DNA of 64,000 bases from Microcebus murinus (GCF_040939455.1 NC_134124.1:34608638-34672637), one strand, 5' to 3'. Counted from the first letter of the stretch, positions 24,176-36,055 are shown. Numbers and translations: made by a program. The notes: generated from the letters alone by a model not told the origin.

Positions 24176-24999
24176 CCTGCCTGTCCCCGCTGCCCGGGTT
24201 GGGGGCGCAGAGGCGATGCCTAAGGTCGTGTGGACGACGGCAGGGACCGCAGGCCCCTCTGTGGGGCTCTTCTCTGACGCGCCCTGCCCACCCTCCGTGT
24301 CCCACCCCACCCGACTTCTGCTCCAGCTACACACGCCTCGTCATTTAAGCCCGGGCACTTGACAGGCTGTGCCGCGCCGGCTCACACGTGTGCCCTGCCG
24401 CCCGCCCGGGTCAGCCTCGGAGTCCCCGGAGACGCCCGTGCGGCCTTCCCTGTGATCTCAGGGCCCAGCCCGGCCTCAGCAGGTGGCCACTCCGCCGCGG
24501 CCTGGAGCTCCGCCGTTGGCCCGTACCCTCGGCACGCAGCGGTGGCGGGGCCCAGCAGGGCCTTGTGCCCCAGAGAGGGATGCAGCCTGTGTCCCCCGTG
24601 CGGGGGCTGTTAGGGAGGATATTCTTTCCTTAGGGGGAAGGGACCGTTGACCGAGGCAATGCAACCTCGAGGCGAGCGGAGGAAGGGAGGCTGGGGCAGA
24701 GGCCGCGGGGACGGGAAGGCTGGGGGCTGGGGAGGGCTGCGGGTCCCAGGCCCCCAGCAGGGGGTGGCGGCTTGTGCGCAGGCGCAGCGGGGCGACAAAG
24801 AAACAAGGCTCGGGCTTTCCCTCCGGTCTCTGAGCCAAAGGAGAGGAGCCAACACCTGAGCATCCGCTGCGGGCTTCCGCTCGGCGAAGGGGGAGAGCCC
24901 TGGCTCACTGGCAAGAGGAGGTCTAGCTGGCGTTCGGTGGGGAAAGAATGACATCCAGTGGACACACGTGTCATCCCCAGGCCTGGCCTTCTAGAGCTG

Positions 25000-25140
25000 G
25001 GCCAGCAGGGGCCACGGGAAGCCGAGTCCGAATCTTGACTTTGCCTCTTCGCTGCGTGACCTTGAGCACATCACTGCGTGACCTTGGGCACGTCACTTCC
25101 CTTCGCCGGACTCTGTTTCCTCCGTCCAAACGAGTCTGAA
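25000..25140 (+). mobile_element. MIR SINE with an internal 22-bp tandem duplication
   Basis: A sense MIR in which ctgcgtgaccttgagcacat (25052-25073) is followed directly by a near copy, ctgcgtgaccttgggcacgt (25074-25095). Confidence 0.7.
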
Positions 25141-26204
25141 AGCGCTTTTCGTGAACCGTCGTGCAGACGAGTTTCTCCTACTCTCAGAAGTTGGGTTTCT
25201 CGCTGAGACTGGGGTCAAAGCAGTGCCACCTGGGGGGAGGCAGGCGTGGCAGCGGGCAGGCCTGCGATCACGCGCTCAGTTCCCGGCGCAACGACTGAGG
25301 CGCAGCATCTCCCTGCGCACCGGCTCTGCAGAAAGGGCCCAAGGCTCTTTCCAACCCTGGAGGCTGTGGCCGGGATATGATGACAGCCTCTGGCAGGTGG
25401 ACAGGTGGCAGCATTTCTAGAGTGTGTGAAGGCAGAGGCGTCCCACCCAGGGGGCAGAGGGAGGACTCTGCCGGTGGCAGCCTGGGTGTCAGCCGGGGAC
25501 AAACGGTGGGTGGAGAGAGCCTCGAGGGCCCGAGTTCCCCGAGCGGCTGAGCAGACCTCTCGCCACGTCCAGGGGCTCACGGGGCTCCGGGGCCAGCGCC
25601 AGACAGGGGTCAAGGCCACCATTTGGCCACACTCACCCAGGCCCAGGGAACAGGAGAGAAGGGGAAGCCAGGAGAGAGGGGTGCCCCCACCCCCGTCCTA
25701 CCCCGCCCTGTGTCACCCTGACAGGAAGCGACAGCAAGCCTGAGCGAGGCCCAAGTGTAAACCCGAATCAACGGAGCCTCCATCCCTGAATTCGAGCCGG
25801 AAAATGGCTGGATGAGCCACCTGCCGCGGGGAGTCGAGTCAGCCCGTGGCTAGACGCAGCTTGCATTTTCGCTCGCCTCAGTCCGAGACTGAGAAATAAT
25901 ACTCTTCATGGAGGCAAAGCCTGTGGACGTGGTGGGCCCTCCAGAGAGGCGCCTGCCTTCCTGTTCCTTCTCCCTCCATGAAGGTAGCTCGAGGCTGCGC
26001 GTGAGAGTGTGCCGAGTCCCTCGTCGCTCATCCTGATTTCCTGGAAGAAAGAGAGCACGTGCTGTAACCCGGACCCTTACACGGCCACTGCGGCCGCCAG
26101 GCGCGTTCTGGGTCCTGACACCGGCTGGCCGGCACCTCGCCCTGCGCTGAGCACCGGCAGGCAGCGTCTCCAATCCAACAGACCCGCAAGGAAGCGTTCG
26201 CCCC

Positions 26205-26335
26205 GGCCCACCCCACGTTACAAATGAGGACACAGGGGCCCTTCGAGGGGGCGGGACGTTCCCCCAAGTGGCGTGCGTGCGTAGGAAGTTGGGGCGCTGG
26301 AGTTTGAGCCTGGCTGTGGCCCCTGCCTCCCAGTA
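26205..26335 (-). mobile_element. MIR SINE (antisense)
   Basis: 'cacgttacaaatgaggacac' and 'gcgctggagtttgagcctgg' are antisense MIR. Confidence 0.55.
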
Positions 26336-26454
26336 AGGACTCTGGGCTTAGTGGCGCTCGCGGACCCCCGCGTGTGCAAGACCTCGTGCGCACACGCCCA
26401 GTGCAGCAGGACAAGTCCACGCTTGCCGACAAAGCGCACACGCCAGGCACAGGC

Positions 26455-26640
26455 CGTGCTCTCGTGCGTGCTTCCTTCACCCCTCGCAGAGCCCCGTGAG
26501 CTCCTCTCTCCCCCCAGTTTGCAGGTAAGGACACTGAGGCTCCCGGAAGTCCGTAACTTACCTGAGGTGACTCAGCTGCTCAGCAGCAGGGCCGGCACTC
26601 AGTCCTAGGTCTGCGCGGTGTCCGCGTGCCCGCTCCTGAC
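26455..26640 (-). mobile_element. MIR SINE (antisense)
   Basis: 'gcaggtaaggacactgaggc', 'gtaacttacctgaggtgact' and 'cagcagggccggcactcagt' are antisense MIR. Confidence 0.6.
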
Positions 26641-27820
26641 CACCGGGATTCTGGGGGAGGAGTCGTGCTGTAACAGAGCCCAGGGGTGCCTGGACGGGTT
26701 ACAATGTCCGTACTCAGGACCAGAACAGCTTTAAGGCCTTAACTGTCTTCCAGTTCCGGTCACCATCTCCATGCCTGAGATCTGGCATATTCTCGTGCTA
26801 CCCACTATAAAATGTTTCATTTCTCTTCCCTTGTCTGCCTAGCTCTGTGATCGTGACAAGGGACCCCACCTCCCTCAGCCTCAATGATCCACGCATGAAA
26901 TGGGGCCTTAAATCCCGTTTGCAAAAGCACTGCGAGCTGTTGTTTGCGCCCCACCCGGCTCCTCCCTGAGCACGCCCGCGAAGCCCCCCACCCCTGCGGC
27001 CTGGCCTCCAGCCACCGGCCCTCCTGGCCCGGCTTGTAGCTCGGGTCCCTGCAACAGGCCAGAACATCTGCCTGCGAGCGCGTGGAACCCTGTCCCGGGC
27101 TGGGTCCTGCCAGCGAAGGGTTTAAACAAACAGAGCCGGGCAGACGCGAAACGGCCCGTCGGTTGTAAAGGGCCGCACCTCGCGCTCCTGCGCTCCGGTT
27201 TCATGATAATCCCAGTGATGGTTCTCCTGAGGAGGATTAGGAAGAAAACGCTAGGGGCCGAGAGGGGAGCAAGAAAAAACGGTCGTGTACCCAAGACAAA
27301 CACTGCCAAGAAAGTGGCCTTTGATGGCCAATAAACCAAAGTTGGTGGGGGGATGGAATCAGAGAACCGAGGAAAGGAAAATTCGGGCTCTTTCCAACTC
27401 TTCTAGCACCTAAGTCAGACCTTCACCAGCAGGGACCTCTCCACCGAGTGTGCGGGAAGGGACTCCAGCACCCCGGGTCCCGGTGGCGAGAAGCTGGCGG
27501 GCACCTGGCCCGGAGGAAGGGCAGCGCGCGCATGCCCCGCAGCCGCGCAGGCGAAGCACAAAGAGCACAGGAGCACCAGGGCACCCCATGAGCCCCAGCA
27601 AGTGACACCTGGCCTCAGTGTCGGGAAGGCGGTAGGGAGTGGTGGGGACTGCAGCGAGCCGGAGGACACACACCCCACCCAAAGGGGACACCCGGGACTG
27701 AGCTGTCAGCTCCCGTGAATCTCTGCCAGGCAGGAATACGGGCCCCGGTGGTGTCGATCTTCTGATGTTTTTCAAGAGAAGCAGGAAAGAATGGATTTTG
27801 TTTTTCAATGTGCAGGTTGT
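26640..27820. other. GC-rich intergenic, no gene recognised
   Basis: No repeats recognised. 27120-27345 combines CpG-rich pieces with AT-rich, motif-like sequence ('ggtttcatgataatcccagt', 'tttgatggccaataaacc') and could be conserved non-coding DNA. The minus-strand frames up to 143 codons are not credible genes. Confidence 0.4.
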
Positions 27821-27824
27821 CAAT

Positions 27825-27935
27825 TTTTAAACACTGGCAACCAGTTCAAATGTTTTTTGAAATACTGTGTGGGCCAAACAAAATATGTCTGTAAGCCAGA
27901 TTTGGCTCACTGGCCACTGGTTTGTAATTTCTGAA
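27825..27935 (+). mobile_element. hAT/MER-type DNA transposon fragment
   Basis: 'gtgtgggccaaacaaaatat', 'agccagatttggctcactgg' and 'ccactggtttgtaatttctg' resemble the end of a non-autonomous hAT element. Confidence 0.5.
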
Positions 27936-27944
27936 GTTTTTGTG

Positions 27945-28165
27945 CTTTGGTAGAGACAGTGGGATCTGCCTGGATTCAAAGCCCAGTCCTCCCATCTGCT
28001 CGCCTGTGACCTTGGTAAGTCAGCTAGCTTCCCCACGCCTCAGTTGCTCCGTCTGTACAATGGGGATAATGTAACAGTAGCATCTACTTGATACCATATT
28101 TGAGAAAACACAATGAAATTGTGTCATGGAAATTCCTTGACACCATGTCTATCGCATGGCAAGCC
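27945..28165 (+). mobile_element. MIR SINE
   Basis: A nearly complete sense MIR: 'ctgcctggattcaaagccca', 'tgtgaccttggtaagtcagc', 'cgtctgtacaatggggataa'. Confidence 0.8.
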
Positions 28166-28494
28166 CCCTAGGCATGGGAGCTAGAGCAGTGGCAGTAGCA
28201 AAAAGAGGCGATGGAGAAAACAGACCGAGCAGGTGAAATAGAGGCAGGCCTACAAACGCCAACCAAGCTTTCCCTGTCTTGCCATGCCAGCAGGGCCCCT
28301 GAGAGATGGTTGTCACACACTGGCATCACGTGGACAAGAGAATTTTGAAAGAGTTGGGCAGTGGCCTCAAGGGTGGCCCCCTCTGTCCCTTCATATCTTT
28401 TCAGAATATCACCAGAGAGACCTTGCAAAACCTTCTGGGTTGTTGCAGAAAGAAAGGTGGTCAGAGAAGGGGTCCTGGAAGAGATAAAATGATG

Positions 28495-28735
28495 TCCCCG
28501 GTCTGTGGCTCAGTCACTGCCCAACTGTGTGACTTTAGCCAAGTCATTTCATCTACCTCTGAGACTCAACTTACACAGCTGTAAAATGGGCTGACGATAG
28601 CCGCCTCCAGGATACTGGTGGTGAGTAGGAAAAATGCAGCGTAGGGTCTGGTATAGAGCTCATGTCTCACAAACGGTAGCTGCCACTATTGGTTACTGTT
28701 GCTACGGTTACTTTTATTAATGGGGCAATAGAGGT
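28495..28735 (+). mobile_element. MIR SINE
   Basis: 'aactgtgtgactttagccaa', 'cagctgtaaaatgggctgac' and later 'tctggtatagagctcatg' are a sense MIR. Confidence 0.75.
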
Positions 28736-28799
28736 ACTTGCCTGACCAGCAGCCCTTGACTTCTCTTCAAGTAACTGCCCTAGTTTCCTCTAAAGGACC

Positions 28800-29270
28800 A
28801 TTCCTCCCCCCTTCCCAGCAAGCGGTTCAGTTGGTGTTGGCTCCACCCCAGGCTCCAGGGACAGGCGTGTGAATCAGGCACAGCTAATGAGAGTAGCGTA
28901 GTCTCCTGGGCCAACAGGAATAAGATCCAGGATTTCCATTCAAACTGTTAGGGAGAAGAAGTTCTCCCTTTTCCACCAGATCTGTGTAGCGAGCAGTGGG
29001 CCAGAGGTGCTGGCAGCTTCTTCACCACCACATGGGAAGAGCCTAAGAAAGGAGTCAATACCAAGGAAATCAGAGCAAAGCTTTGGACAAAAAAGTCTCG
29101 ATTCTTAACAACATTGCTTAAGCACCTGGATCCAGCTGTGCCTGAAGCTAGAAATATGTTGCACTATTCAGTTACATGAGCCAAAAAAAAAAAAAAATTT
29201 AGACCAATTTGGATTGGGTTTTCTGTAACTTACAACCAAGAAACTCAACAGATACATGAGCCTTAAAGAT
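28800..29270 (+). repeat. ancient interspersed repeat, family not identified
   Basis: 'gcacctggatccagctgtgc', 'ctgaagctagaaatatgttg' and 'gttttctgtaacttacaacc' also occur in related form at 32225-32580 and 22830-23525. A 15-A run lies near 29184. Confidence 0.45.
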
Positions 29271-29429
29271 GAGTTAAGAAAAATGCTCAAAGGGAGAGTT
29301 TAATTAGCTGGCAGTTCTCATTGGCTCTCAGACCAGGCTTTGAGCACGATAGCACTATTTTCCTTCTTCCAAGAGTATGATAAAATACTCTGCACGCCTT
29401 TCACAGACTTTGGATAAACTTCCCTTAAA

Positions 29430-29612
29430 GCAATGGTTCTTAATGGGGCTGGAGGGAAGGGTGTGGCTTTTGTTCCCAATAGAGCGCTTGACAGCAACCA
29501 CACACATTTTCGGTGAGGCCAGGGCTGCTGCCAAACGTCCTACCGGGTACCTGGCAGGCCCCACGAACGACGATCCCACCCAAAGGTCAGTAGTGCTGAG
29601 ATTGAGAACCCA
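29430..29612 (+). mobile_element. MER5A-like hAT-Charlie element
   Basis: It starts 'caatggttcttaatggggct' and ends 'agtgctgagattgagaaccc', the paired ends of this small non-autonomous hAT family. It is diverged. Confidence 0.65.
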
Positions 29613-30419
29613 GGAGAAGTAATACATCATCCATACTTTACTCCCATCGGCCCTCCACGCTTAAAGACAAAACCCAGGTTGCTCTGTGGAAGTCGAGGAA
29701 CTCTTTATACTTCATGATGCTTTCTTGGTGTACACCTGCTGCCACTCAAGCCCGGCTCAGAGAAAGAAATTGCCTCAAGTTGCATGCAGATATATGTGCA
29801 TGACCCTCTCCTGGGCATGCAGCCTCCCCTGTCACCATAACAACCACAGCCCATAACCAGTGGACCAACAGGAAGAGCAGGCGGCCTCTGTAAAGACGGA
29901 CAGTCTCGTCCAGTCACACGGGCTGTGCCCCCACGCCCAGCAACGGCGCTCAGACGCGCCCGCAAAGGAGATCAACCCTACATCCGCAATGAAGGGGAAA
30001 GCCAGCGTTTCCTCCCTGTCTAGGGGAGCATTTCTCGGTGTGTTGCTCCTCAGAACCCCAGTCCTGTGAGATACTCAGGGGGAAAATGAGTCCAAGGTCC
30101 AATAAGTGTGGGAAACAGGAAGGCCTCCGTTACCTCCGTGGATGAGGATGATGACGGCAGGCATCAGCACATTAAACACTCTGATAAGTTCTGCAGTGAG
30201 TAGCCCCTTTTCACTTTCTTTAACTCTATTTTCCAAACTCACGTGATCACAGAATCCGTTTTCACTTATAATATTTAATTATATTAATATTAATAGTTAA
30301 TATTAATATTCCACGGAGCTACTGTCCCACAGGGCACACACTGGGAAGCATTGCAAGGGAACTACAGCGAAAGCGAAATTGGAGACATCAATGAGATGTA
30401 AAAGCTGATCCAGGGAAAG

Positions 30420-31030
30420 CGAGTGCTGGCGGACAGAGACCGAGGCGCTTTGCCCGCAGAGCCCTGCCTTGCGCTTCCGGTCCTGCTTGTGCCGATTCCG
30501 TCCGGGCGCCCACCCGTTACGGCACTCCAAGAGAGCATCCCGAGGGCCAAGTGCAGGCACCGTGCTGAGCACTGGGGCTTGGAGATGGCCAGACTGCAGT
30601 GGCCACCGCAGACCAGGGCGCCGGCCTGCGACTGAGCCCGGCGCACCCCCCGGGCTGCGGGAGGCGGACGGGCCGGGCATTTGGCCCCTGAATCTCAGAG
30701 ACCAGCAAGCAATTTCCGGAGCACTGACTTTGTCAAGGCTCATCAGGAAGCCAGAGTGGGGCCAGGGGAGCAGGCCCCTCCCGGCCGGCCGCGCCTGAGC
30801 CGGCGCCCCCCCAGGCCCAGCGCCCCATCCGGAGGCCCCTGGAGGACAATGGCCCTAGGCCGCGCCTGAGCAAGGGGTGACCACCGCTTGGGCAAAAGAT
30901 GCCAACTCGAGAGCAGCCCATCCATTGGCTGGTCCGTGGCCTATGAGGTGGCTGGAACGGAAGCCCCGCCCAGGAGCTGCAAGCAGCGGGGCCGGAGACC
31001 CGCGCAGGAGCTGTGCGTACAGCCAGGCCT
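30420..31030. promoter_or_regulatory. CpG-rich block
   Basis: CpG- and GC-rich with no recognised repeat (for example cgggcgcccacccgttacgg and cggccggccgcgcctgagcc). Frames on both strands are open because of composition. No gene recognised. Confidence 0.3.
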
Positions 31031-31206
31031 GGGTTCAAATCCCGCCGTGCTCACCGACCCCCACTTCCCGCCACACACTGTCCTCAGTGTGTTCACATCT
31101 GTGACCACGTTGTTCTCCCCATAACCAGTAAGCCTTTCGCCACACATCAGAGCTGTGAATCGGGCTGTGTACTGAGCCAGAATGTAGTGATTTAAAATTT
31201 AGAATG

Positions 31207-31295
31207 TTTGGTGTGAATGAGCTCTAAAGCATCAAAAAAAGAAAATAATAGAAAAGATAAAGAATAATATTTAAAAATAAAAAAATAAAAATAAA
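31207..31295 (+). mobile_element. short retroposed insert with A-rich tail
   Basis: The direct repeat taaaatttagaatg (31193-31206 and 31296-31309) brackets an 89-bp insert. The insert has a roughly 27-nt body (tttggtgtgaatgagctcta...) and a long A-rich tail with T and G interruptions. The structure is that of an extremely 5'-truncated LINE-mediated insertion; the source is unknown. Confidence 0.65.
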
Positions 31296-31769
31296 TAAAA
31301 TTTAGAATGGACCATTTTTTCTTGGCTCCCTTTTCCTTGTCACCTCCCATCCCTCCCGGTGGTTATTTGTAAGCGCAGGCTCAGTGGAATGACCGGGTGT
31401 CTGCAACCAGACCTTTCTCTTTCCGCCCTTGGCCGGCTTGATGGTTCTCAGACTCTCTCTGGGTGCGAGAGTGACTGCCCTGGGTCACACAGCACACTCC
31501 CCATTTTAAGGGTTTTCAAGGGTCGTGGACTCCACGTTTTCTCACCTGGAGTGCTCACTTTAGAATTTGCGATCAGCGAGAGGGGAGCCCCCCTGTACTG
31601 ACAGTTCCGGACTCCAGGAGTTTGTCCCTTCAACACAGCTGGTGTCGTTAGTGCCTGTGGTCGGAGCCGGGGACACAGAGAGGCCCCGGAAGTGGGTCCT
31701 GGTGTGGCAGAAATCAGAAGTCCTCCGTGAGCCCGGGCTGGGCTCCCCTCCTCTCGTTCAAAGCTCAGA

Positions 31770-31880
31770 GCAGGTCCAGGAGGAAGGACAGATTAGGAAG
31801 AAGCGCCCCGTCCCAGTCACCTGGCCAACGCAGAGCTGAGATTCGAACCCAAGCCCCTGTGACGCCCAAAGGCAGACTTT
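31770..31880 (-). mobile_element. MIR SINE (antisense)
   Basis: 'acgcagagctgagattcgaa' and 'cccaagcccctgtgacg' are antisense MIR. Confidence 0.65.
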
Positions 31881-32224
31881 TTTTACCCTTCGCCCACAGA
31901 CCTTCTAGGATGCACATTAAATGCCGAAATACCAAGAGGAAGTGATCAGGGCTCCAGAGGAGCTCGGGGGCTGGAGGATTTCGGTCCCGCTCTGTGGATC
32001 AGGGAGGAGGTGACATTTGAGCATGTCCTCAAAGGACGTGCTAAAGTAGTCACTTCCCACGTGGAAAAGGCACGCCTGGGGGCAGCAGCAGGGGACACAG
32101 GTTCCGTCTGCCCAGCCTCCTTCCACCTTCGTGTTGGGCCCCAGCACTCTTTTGGGGATCTGCCTCCCTTCCATTCTCAGTTCTTGTGGTTTGCGTGGGA
32201 TGGACTCCAAACCCCTGACCGCAG

Positions 32225-32580
32225 TGAGGGGCTCTAGGGTGGGCGCGTGGTCCAGTCCGGGCCAAGGAGACGTCACTCCAGGACTCTTTGGGCCCGCTGC
32301 GGGGAGAGAGTTTGCTCTACCAGAGCTACTCAGAGGATAGATGTGCTCTTGAGGCTGCAGGCCGCCTCCAGACATGGGCAGGGGGCCTGCCTTCTACTGA
32401 GACCATGAAGGAGTCTCCTCTCTGCAAGACAGAGGGCGAAGAGATGCAGACCCAAGAGCTGATGACGTAGGTTGAGCTCCCAGATCCAGCCATGCCTGAA
32501 GCCAGCCCATTCCTAGCTCATATGTGTGGTATGAGGCAATAAAGGCCCTTCTTTGCAAAAGCCAGTTTGAACTGGGCTTC
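32225..32580 (+). repeat. ancient interspersed repeat, family not identified
   Basis: 'cagatccagccatgcctgaa', 'gccagcccattcctagctca' and 'ggcaataaaggcccttcttt' parallel the repeat at 28800-29270. Confidence 0.45.
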
Positions 32581-32794
32581 AAACCCTAGATCAATGGAAT
32601 GGGCAGAGTAAGGGCTAGAAATATTAGTCTGAGAGGAGTTAGCAGCTGACACTCCTCTGGGCATCACTATTCAGCTGGGGATGCAGAAATCAAAATTATT
32701 TTTCAACCCCTTGGTGAACACAATTTACAGACTGGTTGATTGGAAGGCAGGGCAACAGAATTTTAAGAGCTTTAACAGATCTACTGTGGCTCCA

Positions 32795-32900
32795 CGTCTC
32801 CTTTTGATGAGGAAACTGGGGCTCAGAGAGCTGAAGGATGTTGTCCAAAGTGTCGCCAAGAGCTAACAGCCCAGCTGAGAGCAGGATGCTAGACTGCCCC
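32795..32900 (-). mobile_element. MIR SINE (antisense)
   Basis: 'gatgaggaaactggggctca' and 'gagagctgaaggatgttgtc' are antisense MIR core. Confidence 0.7.
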
Positions 32901-33289
32901 TGGGACAGTCCAGGGACACGTTGGCTTGGATGTGGGGGCGGGGGACCCTGAAATAGGGCTGGGGAGAAGGAAGCAGTGGGGGAGGCACCCAGCAAGACGC
33001 GGGGCTGGACAGGCGTCATGGATCACCACCTTCAGTCAGACGGAACAGGGTCAGATCCCTGCGCCCCATTTTACTAGCAGAGACGTATTGAACGCCACTT
33101 CCAGTCTATGCCTCAATGCAACTGTTCACAAATTGTGGGTTCAGCTCTTCACTTAACTACAGTTCTTTGAGCTCTGTGATTACCACACCCCAAAATGGCC
33201 TCTGAACAAGACAAACAAGGTCCTGGTACTTAAAGGGAAGGTTGTATTTCTGGCACAGGAAGGGAGAAGACATGTCATCCGTCTATCAT

Positions 33290-33420
33290 CTGCCTTTCTG
33301 TGTTGTAATGTAGGCTTCCTGGAGGCAGGGGCATTTGTCTGCTTTGTCACTGCCTAGCTCATACCCAGCACATAGGAAGCCTTCGATAAATACGTCTTGA
33401 ATAAATGCAAGTAAAAGTAA
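33290..33420 (+). mobile_element. L2 LINE 3' end
   Basis: 'aggcttcctggaggcagggg', 'catacccagcacataggaag' and 'cgataaatacgtcttgaata' are the L2 terminus. Confidence 0.75.
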
Positions 33421-33469
33421 TGGTAAGTTCGATAGAGCAAGCAGAACCCGGGAGGCAAGAGAGTGGGAC

Positions 33470-33830
33470 ATGGCTAATTAGATTGCCTGGCAGGGAACTC
33501 TCCTCTGGGAAGGGGGTATTTGAGCTGAGACTGAGTGATGAGGATGCAGCCATGCAGCCAGCTGAGGGGAAAGCATGCTAGGCAGAGGGAACAACACATG
33601 CAAAGGCCCTGAGGCAGAAACGAAGAATGGGAAGAAAACTCAGGCGGCTGGAGTGGGAGTGACAGAGGGAGCCTGTCACAGAATGAGAGCAGGCAGGCAG
33701 GGATGAGGTCACTGCAGACCATCACGAGGAGTTTGAACTTGACTCTGAGCACAGTGGCAGGTGCTGGGCGGGCGGGTGACGTGATCTGGCTTATGTGTTC
33801 AAGAGATCGCCCTGCCGACCGCGCGGCAGA
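33470..33830 (+). repeat. old LINE-like interspersed repeat, family uncertain
   Basis: 'atttgagctgagactgagtg', 'aggcagagggaacaacacat', 'gcaaaggccctgaggcagaa' and 'aggagtttgaacttgactct' are recurrent phrases of an ancient mammalian repeat. A weaker copy of the same type may lie near 45830-46040. Confidence 0.45.
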
Positions 33831-34084
33831 GGACTTCAGCAGGAAGGACAGTGGCGTGTGCTGCACGCGGCGTCTGGCACACGGCAGGTGCTCAGTGCGC
33901 GAGGCAGCCGCCAGCACCGATGCCACACCCACCCGGCTGGCCAGTCTGTCCTCCGAGCCCGGGCCCTCTCTGGCTGGCCGCCGCGCACGTGACGGACCCA
34001 GTGGAGGCGACAGGCGAAGCCGCGGGGAAATCCCGTCCTCCCGCTCTGGTTCCGGGAAGAGGCCGCGGCGCGGCGCGGAGTGGG

Positions 34085-34375
34085 CCCTTCTGTTAACTGC
34101 CGAGCCGCTCCCAACGTGCTTTCAGACATTCGCCTGCCTTGCCAGTCTCCTCCGTAAGAGACGCGCTTTCGGATGTGTTTTGAAAAATATTCCATATGCT
34201 AATGGAATGTCACCATCTGCCAAAGAAGGCAGAGCTGTTTTTAAAGGAAAAACTATTACAGAATGCGGTATTCGCAGAGGGGCACTAAAGAGCCCGAACG
34301 TCGCTGACCTGAGTCTGACCTGGGCCGACTCGTGTTACCAACATGAAAAGGGAGTGAGAAAATCTGAGGCCAATT
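34085..34375. promoter_or_regulatory. repeat-free candidate enhancer with inverted ATTCCAT/ATGGAAT pair
   Basis: attccat (34189-34195) and atggaat (34202-34208) form an inverted pair, the consensus core of TEAD-type sites, around an octamer-like atgctaat (34196-34203). An E-box-like catctg and AT-rich stretches follow. No repeat is recognised. Regulatory function is an inference from motifs. Confidence 0.3.
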
Positions 34376-34380
34376 AACTT

Positions 34381-34430
34381 TCTCTCTCTCTCTCCCTCTC
34401 TCCCCCTTCTCTCTCTCTCTCCCCCCGCCT
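34381..34430 (+). repeat. (CT)n-rich low-complexity tract
   Basis: tctctctctctccctctctc type sequence, interrupted. Confidence 0.9.
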
Positions 34431-35079
34431 TTTCCCCTGCCCTTCTTGGAGACATGATGAAATTTCCTGAAACAAAAACTCGCAGCCCGTTCTATAAAAT
34501 GCTTTCGCCTTTGGTGGAAAAAGCCCCGATGGTCCCTTTTATCTCTTCATTCCTGAGGCGCAGGCCTGCCCCGTCTGTTTGCGCAGATGGGCTGCGAGCG
34601 TTCCCGGGGCGAGCCCGGCCAGGGCCGGAGTGGAGAAGCGTGCTGCGGCTGCCAGACGCCGGCCACGGGACGGGCGTGACGCGGGAGTAGGGGTCCTGCA
34701 GGGTGACGGGCGGACAGGCATTGCTCCCGGGCGTCCAGGCAGCTTGGAGGCAAGCGTTTGCAAAAGAGGGTCTTCCAGGTTCCGGGCACGTCCCCCAGCC
34801 CTGCAAAGACAGCCGGTGTTCACGCTGCCACCTTCCAGCCCCTCCTGCCCACCCGTCACAGGCTTGCCCTCCTGTCCCTAAAGGCCACGTTCCTCCTGAC
34901 TCTTCCTCTGGAAGCCGCCACTCCCTCTCTCTTCCAGCCAGCCTGTGGGCCCCTCTCGACCTCTGGGGGTACCGCCAACGCCCATCCCAAGCGCTTCGCC
35001 CTGCCACCCCCGAGCCACCCCCATTCCCTGCTCTGGGAGACAGGACGCCCCTGCAGCCGGCTGCCCCTCCAGGGGGTGC

Positions 35080-35385
35080 CCGCCTCAAGGCCTTTGCATC
35101 CCTGTCCCCTCAGCCTGGAACATCTTGTCCTGGCTCATGCCGTGGCTGGCTCCTTCTTACGGTTGAGGTCTCGGGTCAAATGTCCCTCGGGCCGCTGCAA
35201 CCCAGCACCCGGTGTAATCTCCCCGCAGCTCTTCCCACGCCCGGCTGGATCCTGCTGATTCCTGTGCTTGCGGGCACTGTGGCCACCACTCTGCGCTGTG
35301 TTTCTTCTGGAATCTCAGCTTCCTGACAGCAGGGGCTTGCGTGCTGTGCCCATCGTGGCCGCACTTGGTGGCGCACGGGAGACGC
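35080..35385 (+). mobile_element. L2 LINE 3' region
   Basis: 'ctcaaggcctttgcatccct', 'gggtcaaatgtccctcgggc' and 'agcttcctgacagcaggggc' follow the order of L2 ORF end and 3' UTR. The 207-codon frame crossing it is spurious. Confidence 0.7.
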
Positions 35386-35919
35386 CACTGTCAGCCCCTC
35401 GGGCTCCCGTGGGTCCGTCTCCTTAGGGCCCTCAAGACCCTCTCTCACCTTCTCAGCGTCTGCCTCATTCCAGGCCTCGTATCGCTCCCCGGAATCCTGA
35501 CTCCAGCCTTCTAACTGGTCACCTGAAAACTGGCCAGCGGCTTCCCCGACCCCCAGGACGGGGCCCCTCTGCTCAGCGTCGCCCAGGGGGCTGGCCGCAG
35601 CCGGGCCCCGCACCCACCGTGTCCGGCTGTGTGTGCTCCGCCACGCCTGAGCATTGTCGAGGCACAGCACGCGTTTCTCAGTGGCCACAAACACATGCCA
35701 GGAACGTCAGCGTGGAAGGGATGGGAGCCGGGCACAGGCCCTGCTAGCTCAGACGCGCCGCGCGTCTCATCCTGGCTCCCCGGGGAGACTCTGCTGCTGG
35801 CATCGGACGTGCCCACGGAGCGTGGAGAGGGGGACGCCAGGGCAGCGCCCTAAGACGCCAGCTGCGGCCGCCAGGATGGCTGGAACCAAAGCTAAGCCCA
35901 GCTGCTCACTGACAAGACA

Positions 35920-36055
35920 GCTCAGACAGCTGAGCCTCAGTTTCTTCAACCATAAAATGGTGATATAAAGCACGCAGGGTATCGTGAGGGTGACAGATGC
36001 GTGCAGCCCTCGCCAGCGGCCTGGCACTCCCTAAATGGCGGCTGTCTCTGTCCTG
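35920..36055 (+). mobile_element. MIR SINE
   Basis: 'ctgagcctcagtttcttcaa' and 'ccataaaatggtgatataaa' are a sense MIR. Confidence 0.75.
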
